Positions 55,555-63,669 of a stretch of DNA of 64,000 nt are shown in pieces. The DNA is from Inquilinus sp. Marseille-Q2685. Its GTDB lineage: Bacteria; Pseudomonadota; Alphaproteobacteria; DSM-16000; Inquilinaceae. The position numbers were made by a program, and so were the translations under genes. Positions within the stretch are counted from its first letter, which is position 1, and every line of letters starts with the position of its first letter. Under the pieces are notes generated by a model. That model was not told the origin of the DNA and searched no databases. It was given only the letters and a program-made list of their open reading frames with translations. The stretch is taken from the NCBI RefSeq assembly GCF_916619195.1, contig NZ_CAKAKL010000009.1:62001-126000 (forward strand), in the 5' to 3' direction.

Positions 55555-56250
55555 ATGATCGACCGCCGCAAGTTTCTCCGCCTGACGGGCGCGTCGACCG
55601 CCGGGCTGGCCTTGTCGGGCGCCCTCGCCGCCTGCGGCTCGAACACCTCGACGGCGAGCGACGCGCAGCTGCTGGTCGACGAGAGCCGCGCCGCGCTGCA
55701 GGCGCTGCTGTCCTCGCCGGAGCTGACGCAGCTGCCGCGTTATATCCGCGGCGCCAAGGCGGTGCTGATCGCGCCGGAGCTGCTGCGCGGCGGCTTCATC
55801 CTCGGCGGCCGCGGCGGCAATGCGGTGATGATGGTCCGGCTGCCGGACGGGAACTGGAGCTACCCGGCCTTCTACGGTGTCGGCGGCGGCACGCTCGGCC
55901 TGCAGATCGGCGGCCAGGTCTCGCAGCTGGTGCTGACGATCATGACCGACAAGGGCCTGCGGGCGGTGGAGCAGAGCAGCTTCACCGTCGGCGCCGACCT
56001 GTCGGGATCGCTGTTCACCCTGGGCGCCGGCGTCGGCGCCTCGACCGGGCTGAACACCAATGCCGACATGTACGCCTTCTCGCAGAACAAGGGCCTGTTC
56101 GCCGGCGGCACGCTGGACGGCACGGTGATCAGCGAGGACCAGGGCAAGAACGACGCCTATTACGGCTTCGGCACCCCGGCCCGCGTGATCTTCCAGGGGC
56201 AGAAGAGCAATCCGGGCGCGGAATCGCTGCGCACGCTCCTGCCCCGCTGA
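55555..56250 (+). CDS. SYLF-domain (YSC84-like) lipoprotein
   Basis: A 231-aa protein. N-terminus has a Tat-like RRKFLRLTGAS followed by a lipobox LAAC, so it is a lipoprotein anchored in the envelope. The SYLF domain covers most of the rest (AKAVLIAPELLRGGFILGGRGGNAVMMVRLPDG, GVGGGTLGLQIGGQVSQLVLTIMT). Known members bind phosphoinositides or other lipids; the bacterial role is unknown. GAGGAGA precedes the ATG. Confidence 0.88.
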   Translation: MIDRRKFLRLTGASTAGLALSGALAACGSNTSTASDAQLLVDESRAALQALLSSPELTQLPRYIRGAKAVLIAPELLRGGFILGGRGGNAVMMVRLPDGNWSYPAFYGVGGGTLGLQIGGQVSQLVLTIMTDKGLRAVEQSSFTVGADLSGSLFTLGAGVGASTGLNTNADMYAFSQNKGLFAGGTLDGTVISEDQGKNDAYYGFGTPARVIFQGQKSNPGAESLRTLLPR

Positions 56251-56274
56251 GGCTGGCCTGCTCCCTTATCTGCC

Positions 56275-56356
56275 ATGCCCGGGCTTGACCCGGGCATCCA
56301 GGGAATGTCGAGGCCGCTCTGAGTGGCCCCCGGATTGCCGGGTCGAGCCCGGCAAT
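56275..56356. repeat. REP-like palindrome pair
   Basis: Two palindromes between the SYLF and molybdoenzyme genes: ATGCCCGGG-CTTGA-CCCGGGCAT (56275-56297) and ATTGCCGGG-TCGAG-CCCGGCAAT (56334-56356). They are of the type scattered in intergenic regions of many alphaproteobacteria (the TGCCGGGCTTGACCCGGCA theme). Possible terminator role for the flanking convergent genes. Confidence 0.7.
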
Positions 56357-56383
56357 GACAACGGAAGGAGTGGTGCGGAAGGC

Positions 56384-57040
56384 TCACCCGTAGCGCTGCT
56401 CCTGCCAGGGGTCGCCCTCGTTGTGGTAGCCGCGCTCCTCCCAGAAGCCGGGGCGGTCGGCGGCGACGAACTCGATCCGCTTCACCCATTTCGCGCTCTT
56501 CCAGAAGTACCAGCGCGGCATGATCACGCGCAGCGGCCCGCCATGCTCGACCGGAATCGGCTCGCCGTCGTGATGGGTCGCCAGCAGCACGTCCGCCTCG
56601 GCGAAGGCGTCGAGGGCGACGTTGGTGGTGTAGGTGTCGTAGCTGTGGAAGATCACATGCCGGGCCTCGGGCTTCGGCCGCACCAGCGACAGCAGGTGCC
56701 GGGCCGAGACGCCGCGCCAGCGGTTGTCGAAGCGCGACCAGGATGTGACGCAGTGGATGTCCGACACGTCCTCGAATTCCGGCTGGGCCAGGATGTCGTC
56801 CCAGCGCCACACCGTCGGCGCCTCGACCAGCCCGTCGATGGTCAGCCGCCATTTGTCCAGCGGGATCTCCGGCTGCACGCCGAGATCGAGCACCGGCCAG
56901 TGGTCCACCAGGCGCTGGCCCGGCGGCAGCCGGTCCCGCTCCGGATCGGAGCTGGCGCCGGTCAAGAGTCGGCCCTCGCGCGCCCAGCGCTGCTTGCTCT
57001 CGACCAGCTTCGGCCGGACCGAGCCGAGATCGTCCGCCAT
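56384..57040 (-). CDS. Sulfite oxidase-like molybdopterin-dependent oxidoreductase
   Basis: A 218-aa catalytic domain of the sulfite oxidase fold without heme or dimerisation domain. The molybdenum-ligating cysteine is in DIHCVTSWSRFDNRWRGV, and the pterin contacts in VEHGGPLRVIMPRWYFWKSAKWVKRIEF. There is no signal peptide, so it is probably cytoplasmic, in contrast to periplasmic MsrP/YedY. Substrate unknown. Start MADDLGSVRPK with AAGGGAAGG upstream. Confidence 0.88.
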   Translation of the reverse strand: MADDLGSVRPKLVESKQRWAREGRLLTGASSDPERDRLPPGQRLVDHWPVLDLGVQPEIPLDKWRLTIDGLVEAPTVWRWDDILAQPEFEDVSDIHCVTSWSRFDNRWRGVSARHLLSLVRPKPEARHVIFHSYDTYTTNVALDAFAEADVLLATHHDGEPIPVEHGGPLRVIMPRWYFWKSAKWVKRIEFVAADRPGFWEERGYHNEGDPWQEQRYG

Positions 57041-57174
57041 CGTCGCCTTCCCTTGCCGCTTCGCGTCAGGATGCCTCCAAGATGGCGTCGATACGCGGGT
57101 TGATCCAGAGGGCCGGGCGGGGAAGGATGGGACGCCGATCCGGAACACCGCCCGTCCACAGCCCGACCGAGCCG

Positions 57175-59415
57175 ATGATCCGACTGCTCCGCCCGCTGCT
57201 TCTCCTCCTCGTCCTGCTCGCGCCCGGCCTCGCCGCTGGCCAGGTGCCGGGGACGTCCGGTCCGCCCGCCGCGTCCGACCAGCCGGCCGACCCGGAGCGG
57301 GTCAAGGCGCTGATCGCCACGCTGCAGGACGACAAGGCGCGGGCCGATCTGGTGGCCCGGCTGCAACTGCTGCTCCAGGCCCAGGCGCAGCAGCAGGAGG
57401 AGCGCAGCGCGCTGGAGACGGTCGGCAGCCAGGCCCTGGTCGTGGTCTCGGACAAGGTGCGCGACGTCACCGGTGCGGTCGCCGAGATCGGGGCCACACT
57501 GGCGCGGCTGCCGGAGCTGGCGACCTGGACCAGGGACCAGCTGTCCGACCCGGCGGCGCGGGAGCGCTGGGGGGTGGTGTTCCTCAACGTCGTCGGCGTC
57601 GTCCTGGCCGGCATCGCCGCCGGCTGGCTGGTCCGGCTGCTGCTGCGACGGCCCTTCGCGGCGCTGGACGGCAAGGCCCCGGCCACGCTCTGGGGCAAGA
57701 TCCCGCTGCTGCTGGCCCAGGCGGTGCTCGACTTCCTGCCGCTGATCGCCTTCGTGTTCGGGGCCTATGCCATGGCGGTGGTGCTGGACCCGCCCTGGTT
57801 CGTCCGCACCATCGTGCTGGCGCTGGTCAACGCCGCGATCATCAGCGGGGTGGCGCTAATGCTGATCCGGCTGGTGCTGACGCCGGAACACCCGCATTTG
57901 CGGCTGGTACCGGTCGGCGACGAGACCGCCGGCTATCTCTATGTCTGGGCCAAGCGGCTGATCTACCTGCTGGTGTTCGGCTATCTCGCCGTCTCCACCG
58001 CCGTGGTGCTGGGCCTGCCCTATGGCAGCCTGACCGCTCTGAAATACTTGATCGGCCTGGCCGTCGCGGCGATGCTGGTGGTGCTGATCCTGCAGAACCG
58101 GCAGCCGGTCGCCGACTGGCTGCGCGGCCGCCGGCGCCGCGCCGCGGAGGGCGAGGAGGCCGGCGTCACCCGCGCCGTCGGCTCCGCCCGGCGGCGGCTG
58201 GCCGATGTCTGGCACCTGATCGCCATCGCCTATGTCGTGGTCACCTTCGCGATCTGGGCGCTCGGCATCAATGGCGGCTTCGCCTTCGTCATCCGGGCCA
58301 CGCTCCTGACCGTGCTGGTCCTGGTGGCGGCGCGGCTGGTCTCCGCCTACGGGCCGCGGCTGATCCACCGCGCCTTCTCGATCGGGCCGGAGCTGAAGGC
58401 CCGCTTCCCCGGGCTGGAGCACCGCGCCAACCGCTACCTGCCGGTGCTGGACACCGCGCTCAAGGTCGTCGTCGCCATCGTCAGCGTCCTGGTGCTGCTC
58501 GAGGTCTGGCAGCTCGGCGGCATCGCCTGGATGGAGACCCAGACCGGCCGGTCCGTGCTGGCCAGCGCCGGCGCCATCCTGCTGGTGATCGTGGCGGCGC
58601 TGGTGGCGTGGGAGGCGGTCAGCCAGCTGATCGAATACCACCTGAACCGGCACGACGCCTCGGGCAACCTGGTGCAGCGCAGCGCCCGGGCCCGCACCCT
58701 GCTGCCGCTCCTGCGCAATGCCTTCCTGGTGCTGCTGATCACCGTCGTGGTGCTGATGGTGCTGTCCGAGGTCGGGCTGAACATCGCGCCGCTGCTGGCC
58801 GGCGCCGGCGTGGTCGGCCTGGCCATCGGCTTCGGCGCGCAGACTCTGGTCAAGGACGTCATCACCGGCGTCTTCATCCTGTTCGAGGACACGCTGTCGG
58901 TCGGCGACGTGGTCCAGATCGGCTCGGACAGCGGCGTGGTCGAGAGCATCACCATCCGCACCATCCGCCTGCGCGACGAGACCGGGGCGGTGCACACGCT
59001 GCCGTTCAGCTCCGTCACCTCCATCATCAACATGACCAAGGACTTCTCCTTCGCCGTGTTCAACATCGGCATCGGCTACGAGCAGGATGTCGACCGCGTG
59101 ATCGAGGTGCTGCGCGACCTCGGCCGCGAGATGCAGCTCGATCCGGAATGGGCGCCGAACATCCTGGCGCCGATCGAGATCATCGGCCTCGACAAGTTCG
59201 GCGACAGCGCCGTGACCATCAAGGCGCGGATCAAGACGCCGGCGGCCAAGCAATGGGGCGTGATGCGGGAGTTCAACCGCCGGATGAAGCGGCGCTTCGA
59301 CGAGGTCGGCATCGACATCCCGTTCCCGCACCGGATGGTGCTGACCCGCAGCCTCGACCGGCCGGGGGACGCCGCCGCGGCCGCCGCTCAGGGGGCGTCG
59401 TCGTCGGGGTCGTAA
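57175..59415 (+). CDS. Large MscS-family mechanosensitive channel
   Basis: A 746-aa membrane protein. Signal-like N-terminus (LLRPLLLLLVLLAPGLAAG), a periplasmic helical region (residues about 30-160), many membrane helices, then the conserved MscS pore helix and domain (PLLAGAGVVGLAIGFGAQTLVKDVITGVFILFEDTLSVGDVV) and the beta and alpha/beta cytoplasmic domains. Comparable in size and layout to E. coli YbiO. Opens under membrane tension to release solutes. Start at MIRLLRPLL; the frame opens earlier without support. Confidence 0.9.
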   Translation: MIRLLRPLLLLLVLLAPGLAAGQVPGTSGPPAASDQPADPERVKALIATLQDDKARADLVARLQLLLQAQAQQQEERSALETVGSQALVVVSDKVRDVTGAVAEIGATLARLPELATWTRDQLSDPAARERWGVVFLNVVGVVLAGIAAGWLVRLLLRRPFAALDGKAPATLWGKIPLLLAQAVLDFLPLIAFVFGAYAMAVVLDPPWFVRTIVLALVNAAIISGVALMLIRLVLTPEHPHLRLVPVGDETAGYLYVWAKRLIYLLVFGYLAVSTAVVLGLPYGSLTALKYLIGLAVAAMLVVLILQNRQPVADWLRGRRRRAAEGEEAGVTRAVGSARRRLADVWHLIAIAYVVVTFAIWALGINGGFAFVIRATLLTVLVLVAARLVSAYGPRLIHRAFSIGPELKARFPGLEHRANRYLPVLDTALKVVVAIVSVLVLLEVWQLGGIAWMETQTGRSVLASAGAILLVIVAALVAWEAVSQLIEYHLNRHDASGNLVQRSARARTLLPLLRNAFLVLLITVVVLMVLSEVGLNIAPLLAGAGVVGLAIGFGAQTLVKDVITGVFILFEDTLSVGDVVQIGSDSGVVESITIRTIRLRDETGAVHTLPFSSVTSIINMTKDFSFAVFNIGIGYEQDVDRVIEVLRDLGREMQLDPEWAPNILAPIEIIGLDKFGDSAVTIKARIKTPAAKQWGVMREFNRRMKRRFDEVGIDIPFPHRMVLTRSLDRPGDAAAAAAQGASSSGS

Positions 59416-59516
59416 TGGGAATCGTGCTTCTTGCGGGCCAGGTGCATCAGCCCGAGGTTCAGGGCGACGATGCCGATCACGGCGATGCCCAGCGCGATCC
59501 AGCCGTGGATGCTCAT
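59388..59516 (-). CDS. Small single-pass membrane protein (42 aa)
   Basis: MSIHGWIALGIAVIGIVALN then a second short hydrophobic stretch and an acidic, His-rich C-terminus (KKHDSHYDPDDDAP). One membrane helix; unknown function, similar in type to small YnaJ-like or membrane-bound regulatory peptides. GGGGG ribosome binding site five bases before the ATG lies inside the outer arm of the structured repeat copy 2. Overlaps the mscS 3' end by 28 bp, convergent. Confidence 0.6.
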   Translation of the reverse strand: MSIHGWIALGIAVIGIVALNLGLMHLARKKHDSHYDPDDDAP

Positions 59517-59519
59517 TTC

Positions 59520-59787
59520 AACCCCCATACCCCGCCCTCCGTGCGGCCTGCGTTGCCTTGCGGCGAGGTGAATGCGGTTCCGGGCGGCGAAGAGCGTATC
59601 GAGACATACGGTCGAGCCGCCCGGGGCCGCAGGCGCCCGCCGCAAGGCAACCCTTCGGGCCGGTTGAAGACGCCGGCAGGGGGCGTCGCCGCGCTTGCCC
59701 GATGCGCTGCATCGCGCCGCGCGCGGCTCCTGCCCTGCCGGCGTCTTGAACCGGCGCAGGCCGCACGGAGGGCGGGGTATGGGGGTT
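59520..59787 (-). repeat. Multi-stem structured repeat element, copy 2
   Basis: A 268-bp element homologous in inverse orientation to 22383-22636. P1: 59520-59552 with 59755-59787, a perfect 33-bp inverted repeat. P4: 59552-59564 with 59639-59651 (13 of 13). P5: 59574-59588 with 59616-59630 (13 of 15 plus two G-T). P2: 59660-59681 with 59733-59754 (21 of 22). The 51-nt loop 59682-59732 differs from the matching loop of copy 1 at only four positions, while P1 and P2 sequences are unrelated between the copies. It spans most of the 59517-59916 gap between the 42-aa gene and fur; the remaining 130 bp should hold the fur promoter. Confidence 0.9.
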
Positions 59788-59916
59788 TAGCGCGAACAGG
59801 TCGCCCATGGCCGTCCTCCCGGTGGGCTGCGGCGCATTTTCGGATGCCAAGCGCCGCTGCGATCTGTAATCTCTCTAAATCCGCCAGCAGTTCCGCGGCT
59901 AAAGAGGGTTTGAGCC

Positions 59917-60318
59917 ATGACGCTCGAGGAGAGATGTGTCTCCGCCGGCCTGAAGATGACCGATCAGCGTCGTGTCATTCTGCAGGTGCTGACCGAGTCT
60001 CTCGACCATCCGTCGGTCGAAACCGTCTATCACCGGGCCCGCGAGATCGATCCGTCGATCAGCATCGCGACCGTATACCGCACCCTGCATCTGCTCGACG
60101 AGCTGAACCTGGTGCAGCGGCACGACTTCAACGAGAACTATTCCCGCTTCGAGGTCAATCTCGAGCATCACCACCACCTGATCGATCTTGAAACCGGTGA
60201 GGTCATCGAGTTCAAGGACCAGGAGCTGGAGGCGCTGAAGGAGAAGATCGCCCGGCGGCTCGGCTTCGAACTCGTCGATCACAGGCTGGAACTCTATGGC
60301 CGGAAAAAGAAGTCCTGA
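59917..60318 (+). CDS. fur: Fur family transcriptional regulator
   Basis: A 133-aa metal-responsive repressor. The N-terminal winged helix (GLKMTDQRRVILQVLTESLDHPSVETVY, SISIATVYRTLHLLDELNLV) and the C-terminal metal/dimerisation domain (NLEHHHHLIDLETGEVIEF) are clear. It lacks the CxxC structural zinc site, as do alphaproteobacterial Fur/Mur proteins. The class (Fur for iron, Mur for manganese or Irr for heme) cannot be fixed by eye; the LGFELVDHRLELYG end favours Fur/Mur. Confidence 0.88.
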   Translation: MTLEERCVSAGLKMTDQRRVILQVLTESLDHPSVETVYHRAREIDPSISIATVYRTLHLLDELNLVQRHDFNENYSRFEVNLEHHHHLIDLETGEVIEFKDQELEALKEKIARRLGFELVDHRLELYGRKKKS

Positions 60319-60541
60319 GGGCTGCGGCTTCGGCGACCAGCCCTTTCCGGACGGCTCGGCGGATTGCCGCTGCCAACAGGCGGTGACCCGCGCCTACAGC
60401 GAGCTCGTGGCCCGCGGCGCGCCGCGCTCGGTGGCGCTCGAGGCGGCGATCCGCGTCTTCGTCTATCACCACCCCGAGGTCCCGGCTTTCCGCGCCCATG
60501 ACACGGTGGAGACCTGGGTCTATTCCGGTCCGCTGAACTGA
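60296..60541 (+). CDS. Conserved hypothetical protein, 81 aa
   Basis: An 81-aa protein overlapping fur by 23 bp. It has three cysteines near its N-terminus (GCGFGD, ADCRCQQ), then a helical segment (AVTRAYSELVARGAPRSVALEAAIRVFVYHHPEVP). No family recognised. Overlap with fur at the start and with the cyclase gene at the end (CTGA) suggests a coupled operon. Confidence 0.6.
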   Translation: MAGKRSPEGCGFGDQPFPDGSADCRCQQAVTRAYSELVARGAPRSVALEAAIRVFVYHHPEVPAFRAHDTVETWVYSGPLN

Positions 60542-62235
60542 GCGACCTTCACGGTGCCGAGTCCCCCGGATCGCGGGCCGGGGCGTGGCTGCAGAGGCTG
60601 CGGCTGCCGAGCGGGCTGGTCCTTTTCGTCTTCCTCGCGACCCATCTGATCAACCATGCGGCCGGGCTGATATCGCTGGATGCGATGGAGCGCGGCCTCG
60701 GGCTGTTCATCCTGGTGTGGGAGAGGCAGCCCGGCCTGACGGTGCTCGCGGCCGCCTTCCTGATCCATATCGCCAACGCGCTGGTGTCGATCTGGCAGCG
60801 GCACAGCTTCCGGCTGAAGCCCTGGCAGGCGGTGCAGCTCGGCCTCGGCCTGGCCGTGCCGCTGCTGCTGGCCGCGCACGTCTTCGGCACCGTCGTCGCC
60901 TTCGAGCGGTTCGGCGTCGGCACGCCCTATCGCTACGTGCTGTCGGCGATGTGGGGCGGCAACGCGCTGGTCGCGCTGCAGCAGGCGGTGGTGGTTCTGG
61001 TCGCCTGGGGCCATGGCTGCATCGGCGTGCATTACTGGCTGCGGCTGAAGCCCTGGTATCCGAAGGCGCTGCCCTATCTCTACGCCGCCGCCCTACTGAT
61101 CCCGGCGTTCGGCCTGGCCGGCTTCGTCTCGGCCGGGCTGCAGGTCCGGGATCTCGCGGCCCAGCCGGGCTGGCTCGAGGACCTGCACCGCTCGATCAAG
61201 CTGACGCCGGAGGCGCAGGCCTTCGCCGCCCAGGGGGCACTGTGGACCCGGATCGCCATCCTGGCGCTCGTCCTGGCCGCCTTCGCCGGGCCGGTCCTGC
61301 GCGCGATCCGGGCCCGCCGCGGCGGGCCCAAGCTGTACTACCGCGACACCCGCGTGCTCGACATCATCCCGGGCGCCACCGCGCTCGAGATCATCCGCGC
61401 CGCCGGCATTCCCCAGGCGATGGTCTGCGGCGGCCGTGGCCGCTGCTCGACCTGCCGGGTGCGGGTCGGGCTGGGCGGCGAGCACCTGCCGCCGCCGGGT
61501 CCGGAGGAGGCGCGGGTGCTGCAGCGGATCGGTGCGCCCGAAGGGGTGCGGCTGGCCTGCCAGATCCGACCGGTGCAGGATCTCGAGGTGACGCCGCTCT
61601 TGCCGCCGACGGCAACGGCGCGCGACGGCTTCCAGGGCCCCGGCCACCGCCACGGGCAGGAGCGCGAGATCGCGGTGCTGTTCGCCGACCTGCGCGGCTT
61701 CACCCGGCTGTCGGAGCACCGCCTGCCCTATGACGTCGTGTTCCTGCTGAACCGGTACTTCGCCGCCATGGGCCAGGCGATCGAGGCGGCGGGCGGGCAG
61801 GTGGACAAGTTCATCGGCGACGGGGTGATGGCGCTGTTCGGGGTCGAGGCCGGGCGCGACGCCGGCAGCCGGCAGGCGCTCGACGCCGCCCGGCGGATGG
61901 CGGCGCGGCTGGCCGAGCTGAACGAGGCCCTGGCCTCTGACCTGAAGGAGCCGCTGCGCATGGGCATCGGCCTGCATGTCGGCCCGGCCATCGTCGGCGA
62001 GATGGGCTATGGCGGGGTCAAGGGCCTGACCGCGGTCGGCGACACGGTCAACACCGCCAGCCGGCTGGAAGGGCTGTGCAAGGGCTACGCGGCGGAGTTG
62101 GTGGTGTCCCAGACCCTGCTCGACCACGCCGGCGCCGACCTGTCGGCCTTCCGCGCCGAGCAGGTGGCGATCCGCGGCCGGCGCGAGCCGTTGTGCATCC
62201 GCGTGGTCACCCGGATCGCCGACCTGCCCGCCTGA
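60538..62235 (+). CDS. Membrane-ferredoxin-adenylate cyclase fusion protein
   Basis: About 565 aa. N-terminal half: five or so membrane helices with histidines in SGLVLFVFLATHLINHAAGL and GHGCIGVHYWL, resembling cytochrome b-type subunits. Then a [2Fe-2S] ferredoxin domain (MVCGGRGRCSTCRVRVG: Cys-x5-Cys-x2-Cys, fourth Cys in LACQI) at about residues 275-360, and a class III cyclase (VLFADLRGFTRLSE, DKFIGDGVMALFG, TAVGDTVNTASRLEG). It may couple redox state to cyclic nucleotide synthesis. In frame there is no ATG, GTG or TTG before Met at 60685, although the first helices are upstream of it; the start is placed at CTG 60538, overlapping the previous stop. Confidence 0.85.
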   Translation: MSDLHGAESPGSRAGAWLQRLRLPSGLVLFVFLATHLINHAAGLISLDAMERGLGLFILVWERQPGLTVLAAAFLIHIANALVSIWQRHSFRLKPWQAVQLGLGLAVPLLLAAHVFGTVVAFERFGVGTPYRYVLSAMWGGNALVALQQAVVVLVAWGHGCIGVHYWLRLKPWYPKALPYLYAAALLIPAFGLAGFVSAGLQVRDLAAQPGWLEDLHRSIKLTPEAQAFAAQGALWTRIAILALVLAAFAGPVLRAIRARRGGPKLYYRDTRVLDIIPGATALEIIRAAGIPQAMVCGGRGRCSTCRVRVGLGGEHLPPPGPEEARVLQRIGAPEGVRLACQIRPVQDLEVTPLLPPTATARDGFQGPGHRHGQEREIAVLFADLRGFTRLSEHRLPYDVVFLLNRYFAAMGQAIEAAGGQVDKFIGDGVMALFGVEAGRDAGSRQALDAARRMAARLAELNEALASDLKEPLRMGIGLHVGPAIVGEMGYGGVKGLTAVGDTVNTASRLEGLCKGYAAELVVSQTLLDHAGADLSAFRAEQVAIRGRREPLCIRVVTRIADLPA

Positions 62236-62238
62236 CGT

Positions 62239-62919
62239 TCAGATCGACACGCCCAGCAGCGATTGCAGGAAGGCGCGCAGCGCGGCCCACAAGGCGGCGG
62301 AGACGGCGGCGAGGATCCCGACCGCCACGGCGCTGACCGCCCACCCGGCCGAGACGGCGATGCCGTCGCGCTCGACCAGGCCGATGGCGAAGGCCGAGAT
62401 CGCCAGCGCCGGCACCATGTTGCCGAGCGGGATCGGCATGAACAGGATGATGGCCAGCAGCAGGCAGGCGGCGCCGATGAAGCGGTCCGGCACCGGGCCG
62501 ATCAGGATCGACAGCCGCGGCCGCAGCAGCCGCTCGGCCTTGACCAGCCAGGGCACCATGCGGCCGACCAGCCGGGCGAAATCGGCCCGCGCCACCGACC
62601 GCTGGGTGATCAGCCGCGGCAGCCACAGCACCGGGCGGCCGATCATCAGCTGGAAGGTGATGAACAAGAGCGGCGCGCCGAGCACCGAGGAGGTGCCGGG
62701 CGGCGTCGGCAGGATATTCGGCGCGGCGAAGACCAGCATCAGCGCGCCGAACGCCCGGTCGCCGAAGGCGGTCAGGATGTCGGCGATGGCGATGCGCTCG
62801 CCGCCCTCCGCGGCCAGATCCTGCAGCACCTCCGAGAAACGCCGACGACGCTTCGCCTCGGCGGGCGCCGGCGCGCCGGGGTCGTCGTGCTGGATCTCGG
62901 GCTGGCGGGCGTCGGGCAA
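62239..62919 (-). CDS. ExoD family membrane protein (paralogue 2)
   Basis: A 226-aa ExoD protein with a charged N-terminal region (RRRFSEVLQDLAAEGGERIAIADILTAFGDRAFG) and hydrophobic helices (ALMLVFAAPNILPTPPGTSS, FMPIPLGNMVPALAISAFAIGLVERDG). Longer at the N-terminus than the paralogue at 32193-32786. Ends 4 bp from the convergent cyclase gene. Confidence 0.87.
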   Translation of the reverse strand: MPDARQPEIQHDDPGAPAPAEAKRRRRFSEVLQDLAAEGGERIAIADILTAFGDRAFGALMLVFAAPNILPTPPGTSSVLGAPLLFITFQLMIGRPVLWLPRLITQRSVARADFARLVGRMVPWLVKAERLLRPRLSILIGPVPDRFIGAACLLLAIILFMPIPLGNMVPALAISAFAIGLVERDGIAVSAGWAVSAVAVGILAAVSAALWAALRAFLQSLLGVSI

Positions 62920-62995
62920 GCGGCTGGTCCGGCGTGATGGGTCCAGCCCCTGGTGTTACCGACTCTGCCGTGACAGGCGCAAGCGCGCGGTTGTC

Positions 62996-63646
<651 letters not shown>

Positions 63647-63669
63647 CGCTCCATCTCCCTTTCGCAACC

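Noticed and set aside
56724-60191. A very long open frame (1155 codons) on the plus strand
   Set aside because: It is out of frame with mscS and antisense to the molybdoenzyme; composition is that of a shadow. Its tail is the structured repeat, not a protein domain.
59917-60318. Irr (heme-responsive) identity for the Fur-family gene
   Set aside because: The C-terminal metal region and ending LGFELVDHRLELYG fit Fur/Mur better, and no N-terminal heme motif is visible, but the decision needs phylogeny.
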